In this document: positions 1-6,015 of the stretch, one piece after another
Position numbering within the stretch: position 1 is the first letter of the stretch
Layout: every line of letters starts with the position of its first letter
Source of the DNA: an uncultured Eubacteriales bacterium
GTDB lineage: Bacteria > Bacillota > Clostridia > Oscillospirales > QAMX01
DNA: 8,927 nucleotides
Assembly: GCA_900551265.1 (NCBI GenBank)
Contig: URVL01000084.1
Coordinates: 1 to 8,927 of the forward strand
Reading direction: 5' to 3'
Notes under the pieces: generated by a model
Database searches by the model: none
Told to the model about the DNA's origin: nothing
The model's input: the letters and a program-made list of their open reading frames with translations, nothing else
Position numbers and translations under genes: made by a program

Positions 1-91
1 CGACGTCGGTGCCGCACATGGGCCCGCTTTGAAAGGCCATTAAAACGTAAAACATGGATTCCGTCAGAACTTCCATTGATTTTTTGGGCAT
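1..91 (-). CDS. PadR-family transcriptional regulator, N-terminal fragment (3' part outside window)
   Basis: Only the first 30 codons are present; the gene continues past base 1. The peptide begins MPKKSMEVLTESMFYVLMAF and continues through GPMCGTDV. This is the typical opening of PadR winged-helix repressors, where the first helix (LTESMFYVLMAL-like) precedes a G-P-(M/L)-(C/H)-G turn. PadR proteins are cytoplasmic dimers that repress their own gene and often a neighbouring transporter or stress gene. I start at the ATG at 91 because the GGAG at 103-100 lies 8 bases upstream; the in-frame ATG at 97 is only 2 bases from that site and too close. The gene is divergent from prs and has its own promoter and palindromic operator. 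The target, effector and C-terminal domain cannot be judged from this fragment. Confidence 0.85.
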   Translation of the reverse strand, partial: MPKKSMEVLTESMFYVLMAFQSGPMCGTDV

Positions 92-107
92 ACACATTAC
101 TCCATAC

Positions 108-139
108 AATATCGTTATTTGATATCATGTAACGATATT
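108..139. promoter_or_regulatory. Palindromic operator, probably for the PadR repressor
   Basis: The arms AATATCGTTA (108-117) and TAACGATATT (130-139) are perfect 10-base inverted repeats. The centre, TGATATCA (120-127), is itself palindromic on the same axis, so only the pairs 118/129 and 119/128 fail to match across 32 bases. It also reads as two overlapping 17-bp dyads of the form ATATC-N7-GATAT, at 109-125 and 122-138. The element overlaps the padR -10 box and predicted start point, the expected place for an autorepression site. Binding by this PadR is inferred from position and symmetry. Confidence 0.78.
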
Positions 140-165
140 ATAGCGCAGACCCTTGTAGTTGTCAA
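137..165 (-). promoter_or_regulatory. Consensus sigma-A promoter for the PadR gene
   Basis: Read on the minus strand, TTGACA (165-160) and TATAAT (142-137) are separated by exactly 17 bases, matching the housekeeping consensus at all 12 positions. Transcription should begin near base 130, giving a leader of about 40 bases before the ATG at 91. A promoter this strong on a repressor gene makes sense if it is held off by its own product, and the palindrome at 108-139 overlaps its -10 box. Confidence 0.88.
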
Positions 166-332
166 TGTTGAAGTACATAGACTTTAAAAAAATGCGGAAA
201 AAATTAAACTGCGTAAAGATTGTATTTTTGAGTAGAAAAAATTGAGGGGATTTTGCGGATTTCATCAAAATTCACAAAAAAAGATGGGATTGTATCCAGG
301 TATTTTTCACGATATTCCACATGGCCTTTTGG

Positions 333-361
333 TTGAAAGAGGGGGGGCTTTGTGGTATGAT
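333..361 (+). promoter_or_regulatory. Extended -10 promoter for prs-ilvE
   Basis: TTGAAA (333-338) and TATGAT (356-361) are 17 bases apart, with a TG one base before the -10 box (353-354), giving an extended -10 element. Transcription should begin near base 368, leaving a leader of about 79 bases. The spacer contains seven consecutive G residues (341-347), so the -35/-10 distance is set partly by a homopolymer. Confidence 0.75.
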
Positions 362-409
362 ACTATTGTAAAGAACAGAATAAAATCGCCAGAAGTAGAG
401 TTCAAGAAG

Positions 410-428
410 TCCGGTGAAGCAGACCGGA
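410..428 (+). other. Small hairpin in the prs leader
   Basis: TCCGGT (410-415) and ACCGGA (423-428) form a 6-bp GC-rich stem with a 7-base loop. The stem ends 7 bases before the GGAGG of prs (436-440), close enough to affect ribosome loading or mRNA stability but not covering the site. There is no U-run, so it is not a terminator. Any role in control is a guess. Confidence 0.4.
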
Positions 429-446
429 GATATTTGGAGGTTTGAA

Positions 447-1631
447 ATGGCTGAAGCCTACGAAGATCTGTACACCATGCCGGTTGGCGCTTTGGGCGTC
501 ATTGCAATGCCCGGCAGCGAAGAACTAGCTTCCCAGGTGGATTACTACATCACGAATTGGCGTCGTGATCTTCATTCCATCCCGCAGTCGCTATCCGGAG
601 GGTATATGCGGGATACTTACCAGATTGCCGTTAACTGTCCGCGTTTCGGCACGGGTGAGGGTAAGGCAATGATTAATGAGTCTGTCCGCGGCTATGACGT
701 TTTTATCATTGCTGATCTTTTCAACCATGGAATGAAGTACAATTTTTACGGCGAGCCGGTCCGTATGACGCCGGACGATCATTTCCAGGACTTAAAGCGT
801 ATTATCGGGGCAATCGGCGGCAAAGCGCGCCGCATTACCGTCATCATGACGATGCTCTATGAGGGACGTCAGCACAAACGTGCGATGAGAGAGTCGCTGG
901 ACTGTGCCATTGCATTACAGGAACTTGAGCGTTTGGGCGTTGAGAATATCATTACGTTTGATGCGCATGACCCTCGCGTTGCAAATGCAATCCCACTTGC
1001 CGGTTTTGAAAACATTCAGCCCACTTATCAAATGATTAAGGCGCTTGTTAATACCGTTCCGGACATCCGTATTGACAGCGACCATATGATGGTGATTTCC
1101 CCGGACGAGGGAGCCATGAACCGTTGTATTTATTATACGTCGGTTTTGGGGCTTGACCTTGGTATGTTTTATAAGCGCCGCGATTATAGCCGCGTGATAG
1201 AGGGAAAGAATCCAATCGTTGCCCATGTTTTCCTTGGCAATAATATCGAAGGAAAAGACGTTATTGTTGTAGATGATATGATTTCCTCCGGTGAGTCCAC
1301 GTTTGAGGTGATTCAGCAGCTGAAGGAACGTAAGGCGCGCCGCATTTTTATTTGTTCTACGTTTGGTCTTTTTTGCGAAGGTTACGAAAAATTTGACCGT
1401 GCGTATGAGGCGGGCCTTTTTGACCGGGTATTTACCACAAACCTCATTTATCGGGAACCGGAGCTTTTAGCCCGTCCGTGGTATACTGAGGTCAGCATGT
1501 CGAAGTATATTGCGCATATTATCAATATTTTGAACCATGATATGTCTATTTCCGGCTTGCTTTCGCCGTCTCAGCGTATCCATCAATTGCTGGAGCGTCA
1601 CGAAAAAGAGCTTCGGGAAAAACAAGATTGA
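447..1631 (+). CDS. prs: Ribose-phosphate pyrophosphokinase (PRPP synthetase), long clostridial form
   Basis: It makes PRPP from ribose 5-phosphate and ATP in the cytoplasm, feeding purine, pyrimidine, NAD, histidine and tryptophan synthesis. The protein is 394 aa, longer than the usual roughly 315. An N-terminal half carries RFGTGE and the INESVRGYDVFII strand (about 66-88), corresponding to the RFSDGE and INE-VRG-DVFI region of ordinary Prs. GRQHKR (140-145) and FDAHDPR (171-177) correspond to the ATP and ribose-phosphate binding segments, KRR (243-245) to the catalytic flexible loop, and VDDMISSGEST (275-285) to the PRPP-binding loop. That loop replaces the usual DDMIDTAGT, and a tail of about 50 residues follows the core. 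The ATG at 447 is chosen because GGAGG (436-440) lies 6 bases upstream; an in-frame ATG at 414 lacks such a site. It is probably co-transcribed with the downstream aminotransferase. The family call is firm; kinetic equivalence to classical Prs is inferred. Confidence 0.9.
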   Translation: MAEAYEDLYTMPVGALGVIAMPGSEELASQVDYYITNWRRDLHSIPQSLSGGYMRDTYQIAVNCPRFGTGEGKAMINESVRGYDVFIIADLFNHGMKYNFYGEPVRMTPDDHFQDLKRIIGAIGGKARRITVIMTMLYEGRQHKRAMRESLDCAIALQELERLGVENIITFDAHDPRVANAIPLAGFENIQPTYQMIKALVNTVPDIRIDSDHMMVISPDEGAMNRCIYYTSVLGLDLGMFYKRRDYSRVIEGKNPIVAHVFLGNNIEGKDVIVVDDMISSGESTFEVIQQLKERKARRIFICSTFGLFCEGYEKFDRAYEAGLFDRVFTTNLIYREPELLARPWYTEVSMSKYIAHIINILNHDMSISGLLSPSQRIHQLLERHEKELREKQD

Positions 1632-1657
1632 AACACAAGTAGAAAGAAGGTCCCCCT

Positions 1658-2719
1658 ATGAAAATCTCCGTGACATTGACGAAAAATCCGAAGCCGCGTC
1701 CCGATGAGAATCATCTTGGCTTCGGCAAGTATTACACCGACCATATGTTCATTATGGACTATGACGAGGGCAAGGGCTGGCACGATGCGCGAATCGTACC
1801 GTATGCGCCGATCGTATTGGATCCCGCTGCCATGTGTATTCATTATGCACAGGAGGCCTTTGAGGGGTTGAAGGCATACCGTCATGCGGATGGTTCCATT
1901 TCGCTGTTCCGCCCGCTGGAAAACTGCCGCCGCCTGAATCAGTCCGACGAGCGTCTGTGCATTCCGCATATGGAGGAAGAAGATATCCTTCAGGCCATCC
2001 GCGAGCTTGTCCGCATAGATGCGGACTGGGTGCCGCGTAAGCCGGAAACGTCGCTTTACATCCGTCCTTTTGTGTTTGCAACAGAACCGCATGTCGGCGT
2101 GCATCCGAGCGCTACGTATCAATTCGTGATTATCCTCTCACCGGTCGGCGCCTATTACGACGAGGGGCTGGCGCCTGTCAAGATTTATGTGGAGGACAAG
2201 TATACCCGCGCCTCCAAAGGCGGCACGGGGGCGACCAAGGCTGCCGCGAATTATGCGCAGTCTTTGAAAGCACAGATGGATGCGCAGGAAAAAGGGTATT
2301 CTCAGGTCTTATGGCTCGACAGTGTGGAGCAGAAGTATGTGGAAGAAGTCGGGGCCATGAATATCTTTTTCAAAATTGATGGCGAGGTGATTACGCCGGC
2401 GCTGACTGGCAGCGTGCTGCCCGGCATTACTCGTAAATCTACAGTGGAACTTCTGAAGTACTGGGGGGTCCCGGTTTCCGAACGCCGTCTGTCGGTGGAC
2501 GAGATCCGCGACGCCGCACTCCATGGAAAGCTGGAAGAAGTATTCGGTACCGGTACGGCTGCGGTGATTTCTCCAGTTGGTGTGCTGTGTTATAAGGACG
2601 AAAAGTTTGTAATCAATAATTTTGAAATTGGCGAGCTGACGCAGAAAATATACGATGAGCTCACCGGTATTCAATGGGGTACCCGTCCCGATCCATTTGG
2701 GTGGGTTATGCCGCTTTAA
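1658..2719 (+). CDS. ilvE: Branched-chain amino acid aminotransferase
   Basis: A PLP-dependent fold-type IV aminotransferase of 353 aa, the usual length for the long bacterial/eukaryotic BCAT branch. It carries out the last step of valine, leucine and isoleucine synthesis, or the first step of their breakdown, exchanging the amino group with 2-oxoglutarate/glutamate. Visible features are the N-terminal GFGKYYTDHMF segment (21-31), the YAQEAFEGLKAYR core (63-75), and GGTGATKAAANYA (188-200), whose K194 should form the Schiff base with PLP. EEVGAMNIFF (229-238) supplies the conserved EVG glutamate, and the PLP-phosphate region follows at SVLPGITRKS (252-261) and VFGTGTAAVISPV (295-307). The ATG is preceded at 7 bases by AAGAAGG (1644-1650). 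It lies 26 bases after prs with no terminator between, so the two probably share a transcript, which ends at the hairpin from 2739. Confidence 0.95.
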   Translation: MKISVTLTKNPKPRPDENHLGFGKYYTDHMFIMDYDEGKGWHDARIVPYAPIVLDPAAMCIHYAQEAFEGLKAYRHADGSISLFRPLENCRRLNQSDERLCIPHMEEEDILQAIRELVRIDADWVPRKPETSLYIRPFVFATEPHVGVHPSATYQFVIILSPVGAYYDEGLAPVKIYVEDKYTRASKGGTGATKAAANYAQSLKAQMDAQEKGYSQVLWLDSVEQKYVEEVGAMNIFFKIDGEVITPALTGSVLPGITRKSTVELLKYWGVPVSERRLSVDEIRDAALHGKLEEVFGTGTAAVISPVGVLCYKDEKFVINNFEIGELTQKIYDELTGIQWGTRPDPFGWVMPL

Positions 2720-2738
2720 TAGGGTTTCATATTGACAG

Positions 2739-2769
2739 CACCCGGAGGGAACGGCCCTCCGGGTGTTTT
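2739..2769 (+). terminator. Rho-independent terminator after ilvE
   Basis: CACCCGGAGGG (2739-2749) and CCCTCCGGGTG (2755-2765) form a perfect 11-bp GC-rich stem with a 5-base loop, followed directly by TTTT (2766-2769). It begins 20 bases after the ilvE stop codon and separates the prs-ilvE unit from the promoter at 2809-2837. Confidence 0.92.
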
Positions 2770-2808
2770 GCACGTGGGAGGACATTCTGGCGTGAACGGA
2801 ATTTTGTG

Positions 2809-2837
2809 TTGAAAATCCGGAACATCTGTGATAAAAT
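2809..2837 (+). promoter_or_regulatory. Extended -10 promoter for the Nudix-wal operon
   Basis: TTGAAA (2809-2814) and TAAAAT (2832-2837) are 17 bases apart, with a TG one base before the -10 box (2829-2830). The expected start is near base 2844, giving a leader of about 58 bases. It lies between the ilvE terminator and the Nudix gene and has the same -35 sequence and extended -10 design as the prs promoter. Confidence 0.78.
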
Positions 2838-2901
2838 AAACTTAAAGTGTGTAAATTTGCGGCGATTTTTTGGATAAAAGATCCTGAAAGGATGAGCGGT
2901 T

Positions 2902-3438
2902 ATGTTACCTCACGAGACTGCCAAAGACAAGCGGTATGTGTATCGTGGAAAGATTATCAATGTGCGGCGCGACGAAGTCGTGTTTCCAAATGGGAATGAA
3001 TCCTCACGTGAAGTTGTTGAACACCGGGGTGCGGTAGCGGTTGCTGCCGTGGACAGCGAAGGCTATATTTACCTGGTGCGCCAGTTCCGGTATGCGTTCG
3101 GCGAAGAACTTTTGGAGATTCCTGCGGGAAAGCTGGAAGAGGGCGAAGAAAGTGCGCATCTTGAGGCGGCTATCCGGGAGCTGCGTGAAGAAACCGGGTT
3201 GAAGGCAGATGAAATGGATTATTTGGGTGTTATATATCCCTCCGTCGGCATGCTGACGGAGCGCATTTACCTGTATCTTGCCCGTGGGCTCACGCAGGGC
3301 GAAATGGATCTGGATGAGGATGAGTTTTTGAATGTGGAGCGTATCCCAGTCGGGGAACTTGAAAAAATGGCACGGCGCGGTGAGATCCGGGATGCCAAGA
3401 CGCTTTGCGCGTTATTTCTGATTCAAGATAAAATTTGA
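2902..3438 (+). CDS. Nudix hydrolase, ADP-ribose pyrophosphatase type
   Basis: A cytoplasmic Mg-dependent hydrolase of 178 aa, close in size and pattern to NudF-type enzymes, which cleave ADP-ribose to AMP and ribose 5-phosphate. The N-terminal segment with VYRGKIINVRRDEVVFPNG (13-31) and REVVEHRGAVAV (36-47) is typical of the ADP-ribose branch, as is YLVRQFRYAFGEELLEIPAGKLE (57-79, in overlapping pieces). The Nudix box runs from G76 to L100 and ends REETGL, with E93, E96 and E97 as metal ligands. The spacing between E82 and R92 is nine residues instead of seven, so the box is two residues longer than the consensus. Where many relatives have S-P-G-F after the box, this has S-V-G-M (114-117). 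AAAGGA (2887-2892) sits 9 bases before the ATG. It is the first gene after its promoter and ends 26 bases before walR. The exact substrate is not certain. Confidence 0.88.
   Translation: MLPHETAKDKRYVYRGKIINVRRDEVVFPNGNESSREVVEHRGAVAVAAVDSEGYIYLVRQFRYAFGEELLEIPAGKLEEGEESAHLEAAIRELREETGLKADEMDYLGVIYPSVGMLTERIYLYLARGLTQGEMDLDEDEFLNVERIPVGELEKMARRGEIRDAKTLCALFLIQDKI
3405..3434 (+). promoter_or_regulatory. Possible internal promoter for walR
   Basis: TTGCGC (3405-3410) and TAAAAT (3429-3434) are 18 bases apart at the extreme 3' end of the Nudix gene, which would place a start just upstream of the walR ribosome binding site. The -35 matches consensus at only three positions and there is no extended -10, so it is weak support. 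It would let walR be expressed independently of the upstream promoter. Confidence 0.3.
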
Positions 3439-3464
3439 GTTTTCCGGTTTTCGGAGGTGCAAAA

Positions 3465-4166
3465 ATGGCAAAAATCCTTGTGGTAGAGGATGAAAAGGCA
3501 ATCGCTGATATTGTGGCGTTTAATCTGATGCGGGAAGGATATGAGGTGATTACTGCCTACGACGGCCTGGAGGGTTTAAAATTTGCATTGGAGGACGGCG
3601 TAGACCTGATTCTGCTAGACGTTATGCTTCCAGGGATGGACGGTTTTGAAATCTGCCGCCGCGTCCGGGAAAAAAGTAACGTTCCTATTATTATGTTGAC
3701 AGCTCGTGAGGAAGAAACGGATAAAGTTCTCGGCCTTGAGATTGGTGCGGACGATTATATCACCAAGCCGTTTTCCATGCGGGAGCTGATGGCGCGCATT
3801 CACGCGAATCTGCGCCGTACAGCGACAGAACAAAGACCGCCGGCGCAGCCTGTCTCTACCGCTGATTTGGTGTGTGGAGAAATCGAAGTGTTTTTCAATG
3901 CGCATGAAGTACGTTGCCGCGGAAAAGTGCTTGATCTGACTGCACGGGAATATGAGATTTTGCGCTATATGGCTTCCAATGCAAACCGTGTAATTCCGCG
4001 TGAAGAGTTAATGGAAAAGGTATGGGGTTATGAATATTACGGGGACCTGCGTGCGGTAGATGTGGCAATTTGCCGCGTACGGGATAAGGTGGAGGAGGAT
4101 CCGTCCACTCCTAAGTATATCATAACGCGCCGCGGCGTTGGTTATCTGTTTTCAACGGAAACTTGA
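3465..4166 (+). CDS. walR: OmpR-family response regulator WalR (YycF-like)
   Basis: A 233-aa DNA-binding regulator, the partner of the kinase encoded next. In Bacillota, WalR controls autolysins and cell-wall metabolism and is often essential. The receiver domain (about 3-117) has the acidic pair E8-D9, phosphoacceptor D52 in LLDVMLPGMDG, T79 in MLTAR and K101 in KPFS. The winged-helix effector domain (about 135-230) has LTAREYEILRYMA (158-170), VWGYEYYGDLRAVDV (186-200) and a TRRGVGYLF end (221-229). IADIVAFNLMREGYEV (13-28) and KVLGLEIGADDYITKPFS (87-104) closely follow the WalR pattern, which with the genes downstream separates it from other OmpR regulators such as PhoP. The ATG at 3465 is chosen because GGAGG (3453-3457) lies 7 bases upstream; a TTG at 3435 would overlap the Nudix stop codon. 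Confidence 0.93.
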   Translation: MAKILVVEDEKAIADIVAFNLMREGYEVITAYDGLEGLKFALEDGVDLILLDVMLPGMDGFEICRRVREKSNVPIIMLTAREEETDKVLGLEIGADDYITKPFSMRELMARIHANLRRTATEQRPPAQPVSTADLVCGEIEVFFNAHEVRCRGKVLDLTAREYEILRYMASNANRVIPREELMEKVWGYEYYGDLRAVDVAICRVRDKVEEDPSTPKYIITRRGVGYLFSTET

Positions 4167-4191
4167 CGAATTCACATATATTGAGACAATC

Positions 4192-4240
4192 GGTGCCGGG
4201 CGGCACATTTGCTGCCCGGATGCCGCGCCGTATTCCGGCG
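4192..4240 (+). other. Two stem-loops in the walR-walK gap
   Basis: Within the 96 bases between the genes, CCGGGCGGC (4196-4204) pairs with GCTGCCCGG (4211-4219) across a 6-base loop, with one G-U pair. The stem extends outward to 4192-4195/4221-4224 if A4220 is bulged. A second, smaller stem follows: CGCCG (4226-4230) with CGGCG (4236-4240). Neither is followed by a T-run, so these are not standard terminators. They could slow decay, mark an mRNA processing site, or set the ratio of kinase to regulator; the role is inferred. Confidence 0.55.
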
Positions 4241-4253
4241 AGACTTCCTAAAC

Positions 4254-4259
4254 GGTGAT
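4254..4259 (+). promoter_or_regulatory. Atypical ribosome binding site deciding the walK start
   Basis: GGTGAT matches the 3' part of the extended AGGAGGTGAT complement of 16S rRNA, and its GG sits 7 bases from the ATG at 4263. There is no GGAGG. No other upstream start has a better site, so this supports M at 4263 and suggests modest translation of the kinase relative to walR. Confidence 0.5.
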
Positions 4260-4262
4260 GGT

Positions 4263-6008
4263 ATGTTTCGTTCCCTGCACATGAAATTGGTGCTGATCCT
4301 GGTGCTCTTGATACTTTCTGTTATGATTGTTGTCGGCACGTTGCTGATTAACCGTGTATCGTCGTATTTTCTGGATGATTTCAGTTCTCAGATGGAGGAG
4401 GTTTTTACACAACGTTTTCTGGCTGAACTCTCCAGTGCATGTGAGGGTGAGGATGCCTCGGAACGCCTGCGCGAGATGATAGCGGCATACTCCGGCCCTT
4501 TGGGGATTGATACCAACCGTGATTTTTATATTCTTTCAGATAACAGCGGCGAGTACCTCACAGGATCTAACGATCAACTGGGCGTCAATCTTGAAATTAC
4601 ACCCAATATCATTCGCGCCCTCAATGGGGAAGTGGGTAGCAGTCTATCAACGTCAAACGACTACATGGATATTGCGATTCCGATTTCAGGTGACGCCGGC
4701 TCCTATATTGTATATATTAAGGACAATAAAAGTGATTTATCAGAATTGACATGGATGCTTTTTTCCATTACGGTTCAGGTTGTGTTGTTCGGCCTGCTCT
4801 TTTCTGTTCTTTTAAGTTTTCTTCTGTCCAAAACAATGACAACGCCGATTGAAAATATCACGAAAAGCGCCTCCCGCCTGGCTTCCGGTGAGTTTGACAG
4901 CCGGATTGAGGTGCATTCGGATGACGAGATTGGTGTTTTGACACAGACCTTCAATAATATGGCGCAGTCGCTCCACGATGTTATGCAGGATATGGCGGCG
5001 GAACGGAATAAACTGAATACGTTATTTCTCCATATGACGGATGGCGTTGCTGCGTTTGATGCATCAGGCCGTATTTTGCACATGAATCCCGCTGCGGAAA
5101 AAATGCTTGGCATGACCTTTTCACCGGAGCTGACGTTTAAAGAAGTATTTCATGACGTTGTCCATCCGACGGGCTCGGATACTGTCGTCGTAGATTATAC
5201 GGTGGATGACCGTACCTATCAGGTGTTTTTGGCAACGCTCAATACGCCGGATGAGCCGCAAGGCGTCATGGCGGTCATTCATGACGTCACGGAGCAGCAT
5301 CGGCTGGAGATGACGCGGCGCGAATTCGTGGCGAATGTCTCTCACGAACTGCGCACACCGCTGACGAGTATTAAAAGCTATACGGAGACGCTTCTGGAAA
5401 CGGACGATTTGCCGCCGGAGTTACGCAGCAAGTTTTTAACGGTGATTAATAATGAAGCGGACCGCATGGCGAGAATCGTTAAGGATCTTTTGACGCTTTC
5501 CCGCCTGGATAATGGGCGTCTGGATATGAAGTTTACGAAATTCCCGATTGATAAACTTATGGGAAGCGTATATGACGCCATGCTCTTTGAAGCGAAGAAT
5601 CATAAACATATTTTGACGCTTGAGCTGGACGACCCTCTTCCTGAAATCGAGGGGGATCGTGACCGGATCGAGCAGGTGGTCGTTAATATTGTTGCAAACG
5701 CCGTCAAATATACGCCGGACGGCGGGAATATTATTATGGCGGCGCGTAATGTCAAAGATGGTGTAGAAATTGCCGTGACAGATAATGGGACCGGTATCCC
5801 AAAGGAGGACCTCCCGCGTCTTTTCGAGCGCTTTTACCGGGTGGACAAAGCGCGTTCACGCGAGCGCGGCGGTACGGGCCTTGGCCTTGCCATTGCACAG
5901 GAAATTGTGCGCTACCATAACGGTACGATTCGGGCGGAGTCAAAGTTAGGTGTCGGTACCTGTATGACGGTGTTTCTTCCATTAAAGCAAAATATGCCCG
6001 TGAAATGA
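4263..6008 (+). CDS. walK: Membrane sensor histidine kinase WalK (YycG-like)
   Basis: A 581-aa sensor kinase that should phosphorylate WalR. The order is TM1 (about 8-29); an outside sensor domain of about 130 residues (30-163) with a Cache/PAS-like pattern (DFYILSDNSGEYL at 87-99, then a later IAIPISGDAGSYIVYI strand pair); TM2 (about 164-188); HAMP (about 189-243, with TTPIENIT and DEIGVLTQTFNNM); PAS (about 248-343); HisKA with SHELRTPLTSIKSY (360-373), H361 being the phosphoacceptor; and HATPase_c with the N box NIVANAVKYTP (475-485), G1 DNGTGIP (507-513), FERFYRVD and G2 GGTGLGLAI (536-544). Outside sensor plus HAMP plus cytoplasmic PAS is the full WalK layout seen in Bacilli. I start at the ATG at 4263, just before the hydrophobic segment. 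A frame opening at the TTG at 4209 would begin inside the hairpin and add a charged, unconserved leader. Stimulus unknown. Confidence 0.92.
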   Translation: MFRSLHMKLVLILVLLILSVMIVVGTLLINRVSSYFLDDFSSQMEEVFTQRFLAELSSACEGEDASERLREMIAAYSGPLGIDTNRDFYILSDNSGEYLTGSNDQLGVNLEITPNIIRALNGEVGSSLSTSNDYMDIAIPISGDAGSYIVYIKDNKSDLSELTWMLFSITVQVVLFGLLFSVLLSFLLSKTMTTPIENITKSASRLASGEFDSRIEVHSDDEIGVLTQTFNNMAQSLHDVMQDMAAERNKLNTLFLHMTDGVAAFDASGRILHMNPAAEKMLGMTFSPELTFKEVFHDVVHPTGSDTVVVDYTVDDRTYQVFLATLNTPDEPQGVMAVIHDVTEQHRLEMTRREFVANVSHELRTPLTSIKSYTETLLETDDLPPELRSKFLTVINNEADRMARIVKDLLTLSRLDNGRLDMKFTKFPIDKLMGSVYDAMLFEAKNHKHILTLELDDPLPEIEGDRDRIEQVVVNIVANAVKYTPDGGNIIMAARNVKDGVEIAVTDNGTGIPKEDLPRLFERFYRVDKARSRERGGTGLGLAIAQEIVRYHNGTIRAESKLGVGTCMTVFLPLKQNMPVK

Positions 6009-6015
6009 GTCAATT

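Larger units (their letters stand above)
92..446. other. Non-coding region between divergent padR and prs
   Basis: This 355-base stretch has no convincing gene. Bases 92-165 hold the padR ribosome binding site, operator and promoter, and 333-446 hold the prs promoter and leader. The AT-rich part between (about 166-332) shows no RNA structure, terminator or repeat that I can support. Its only oddity is TCACGATATT at 307-316, matching 9 of 10 bases of an arm of the padR operator. An open frame from a TTG at 242 to 445 runs through the prs promoter, has no ribosome binding site and a low-complexity product, and is not called as a gene. Confidence 0.7.

Noticed and set aside
166..332. Search for a riboswitch, T-box or small RNA between padR and prs
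   Set aside because: The stretch is AT-rich without extended pairing, terminator or recognisable motif, and most of it lies upstream of the predicted prs start point.
242..445. Open frame of 67 codons from a TTG upstream of prs
   Set aside because: It has no ribosome binding site, crosses the prs promoter and leader, and its product resembles no family.
414..446. Earlier in-frame ATG for prs adding 11 residues
   Set aside because: It lies within the leader hairpin and lacks a ribosome site, whereas GGAGG is correctly placed for the ATG at 447.
1598..2122. Antisense open frames opposite prs and ilvE, up to 174 codons
   Set aside because: They lie wholly opposite well-supported genes, have no promoter or ribosome site, and their arginine/histidine-rich products are typical mirror translations.
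2732..2737. TTGACA just after the ilvE stop, a perfect -35 match
   Set aside because: The region 16-18 bases downstream is the GC-rich terminator stem, with no -10 box.
4209..4262. Upstream TTG start for walK adding 18 residues
   Set aside because: The added leader is charged and arginine-rich, begins inside a hairpin and has no ribosome site; the family begins close to its first membrane segment.
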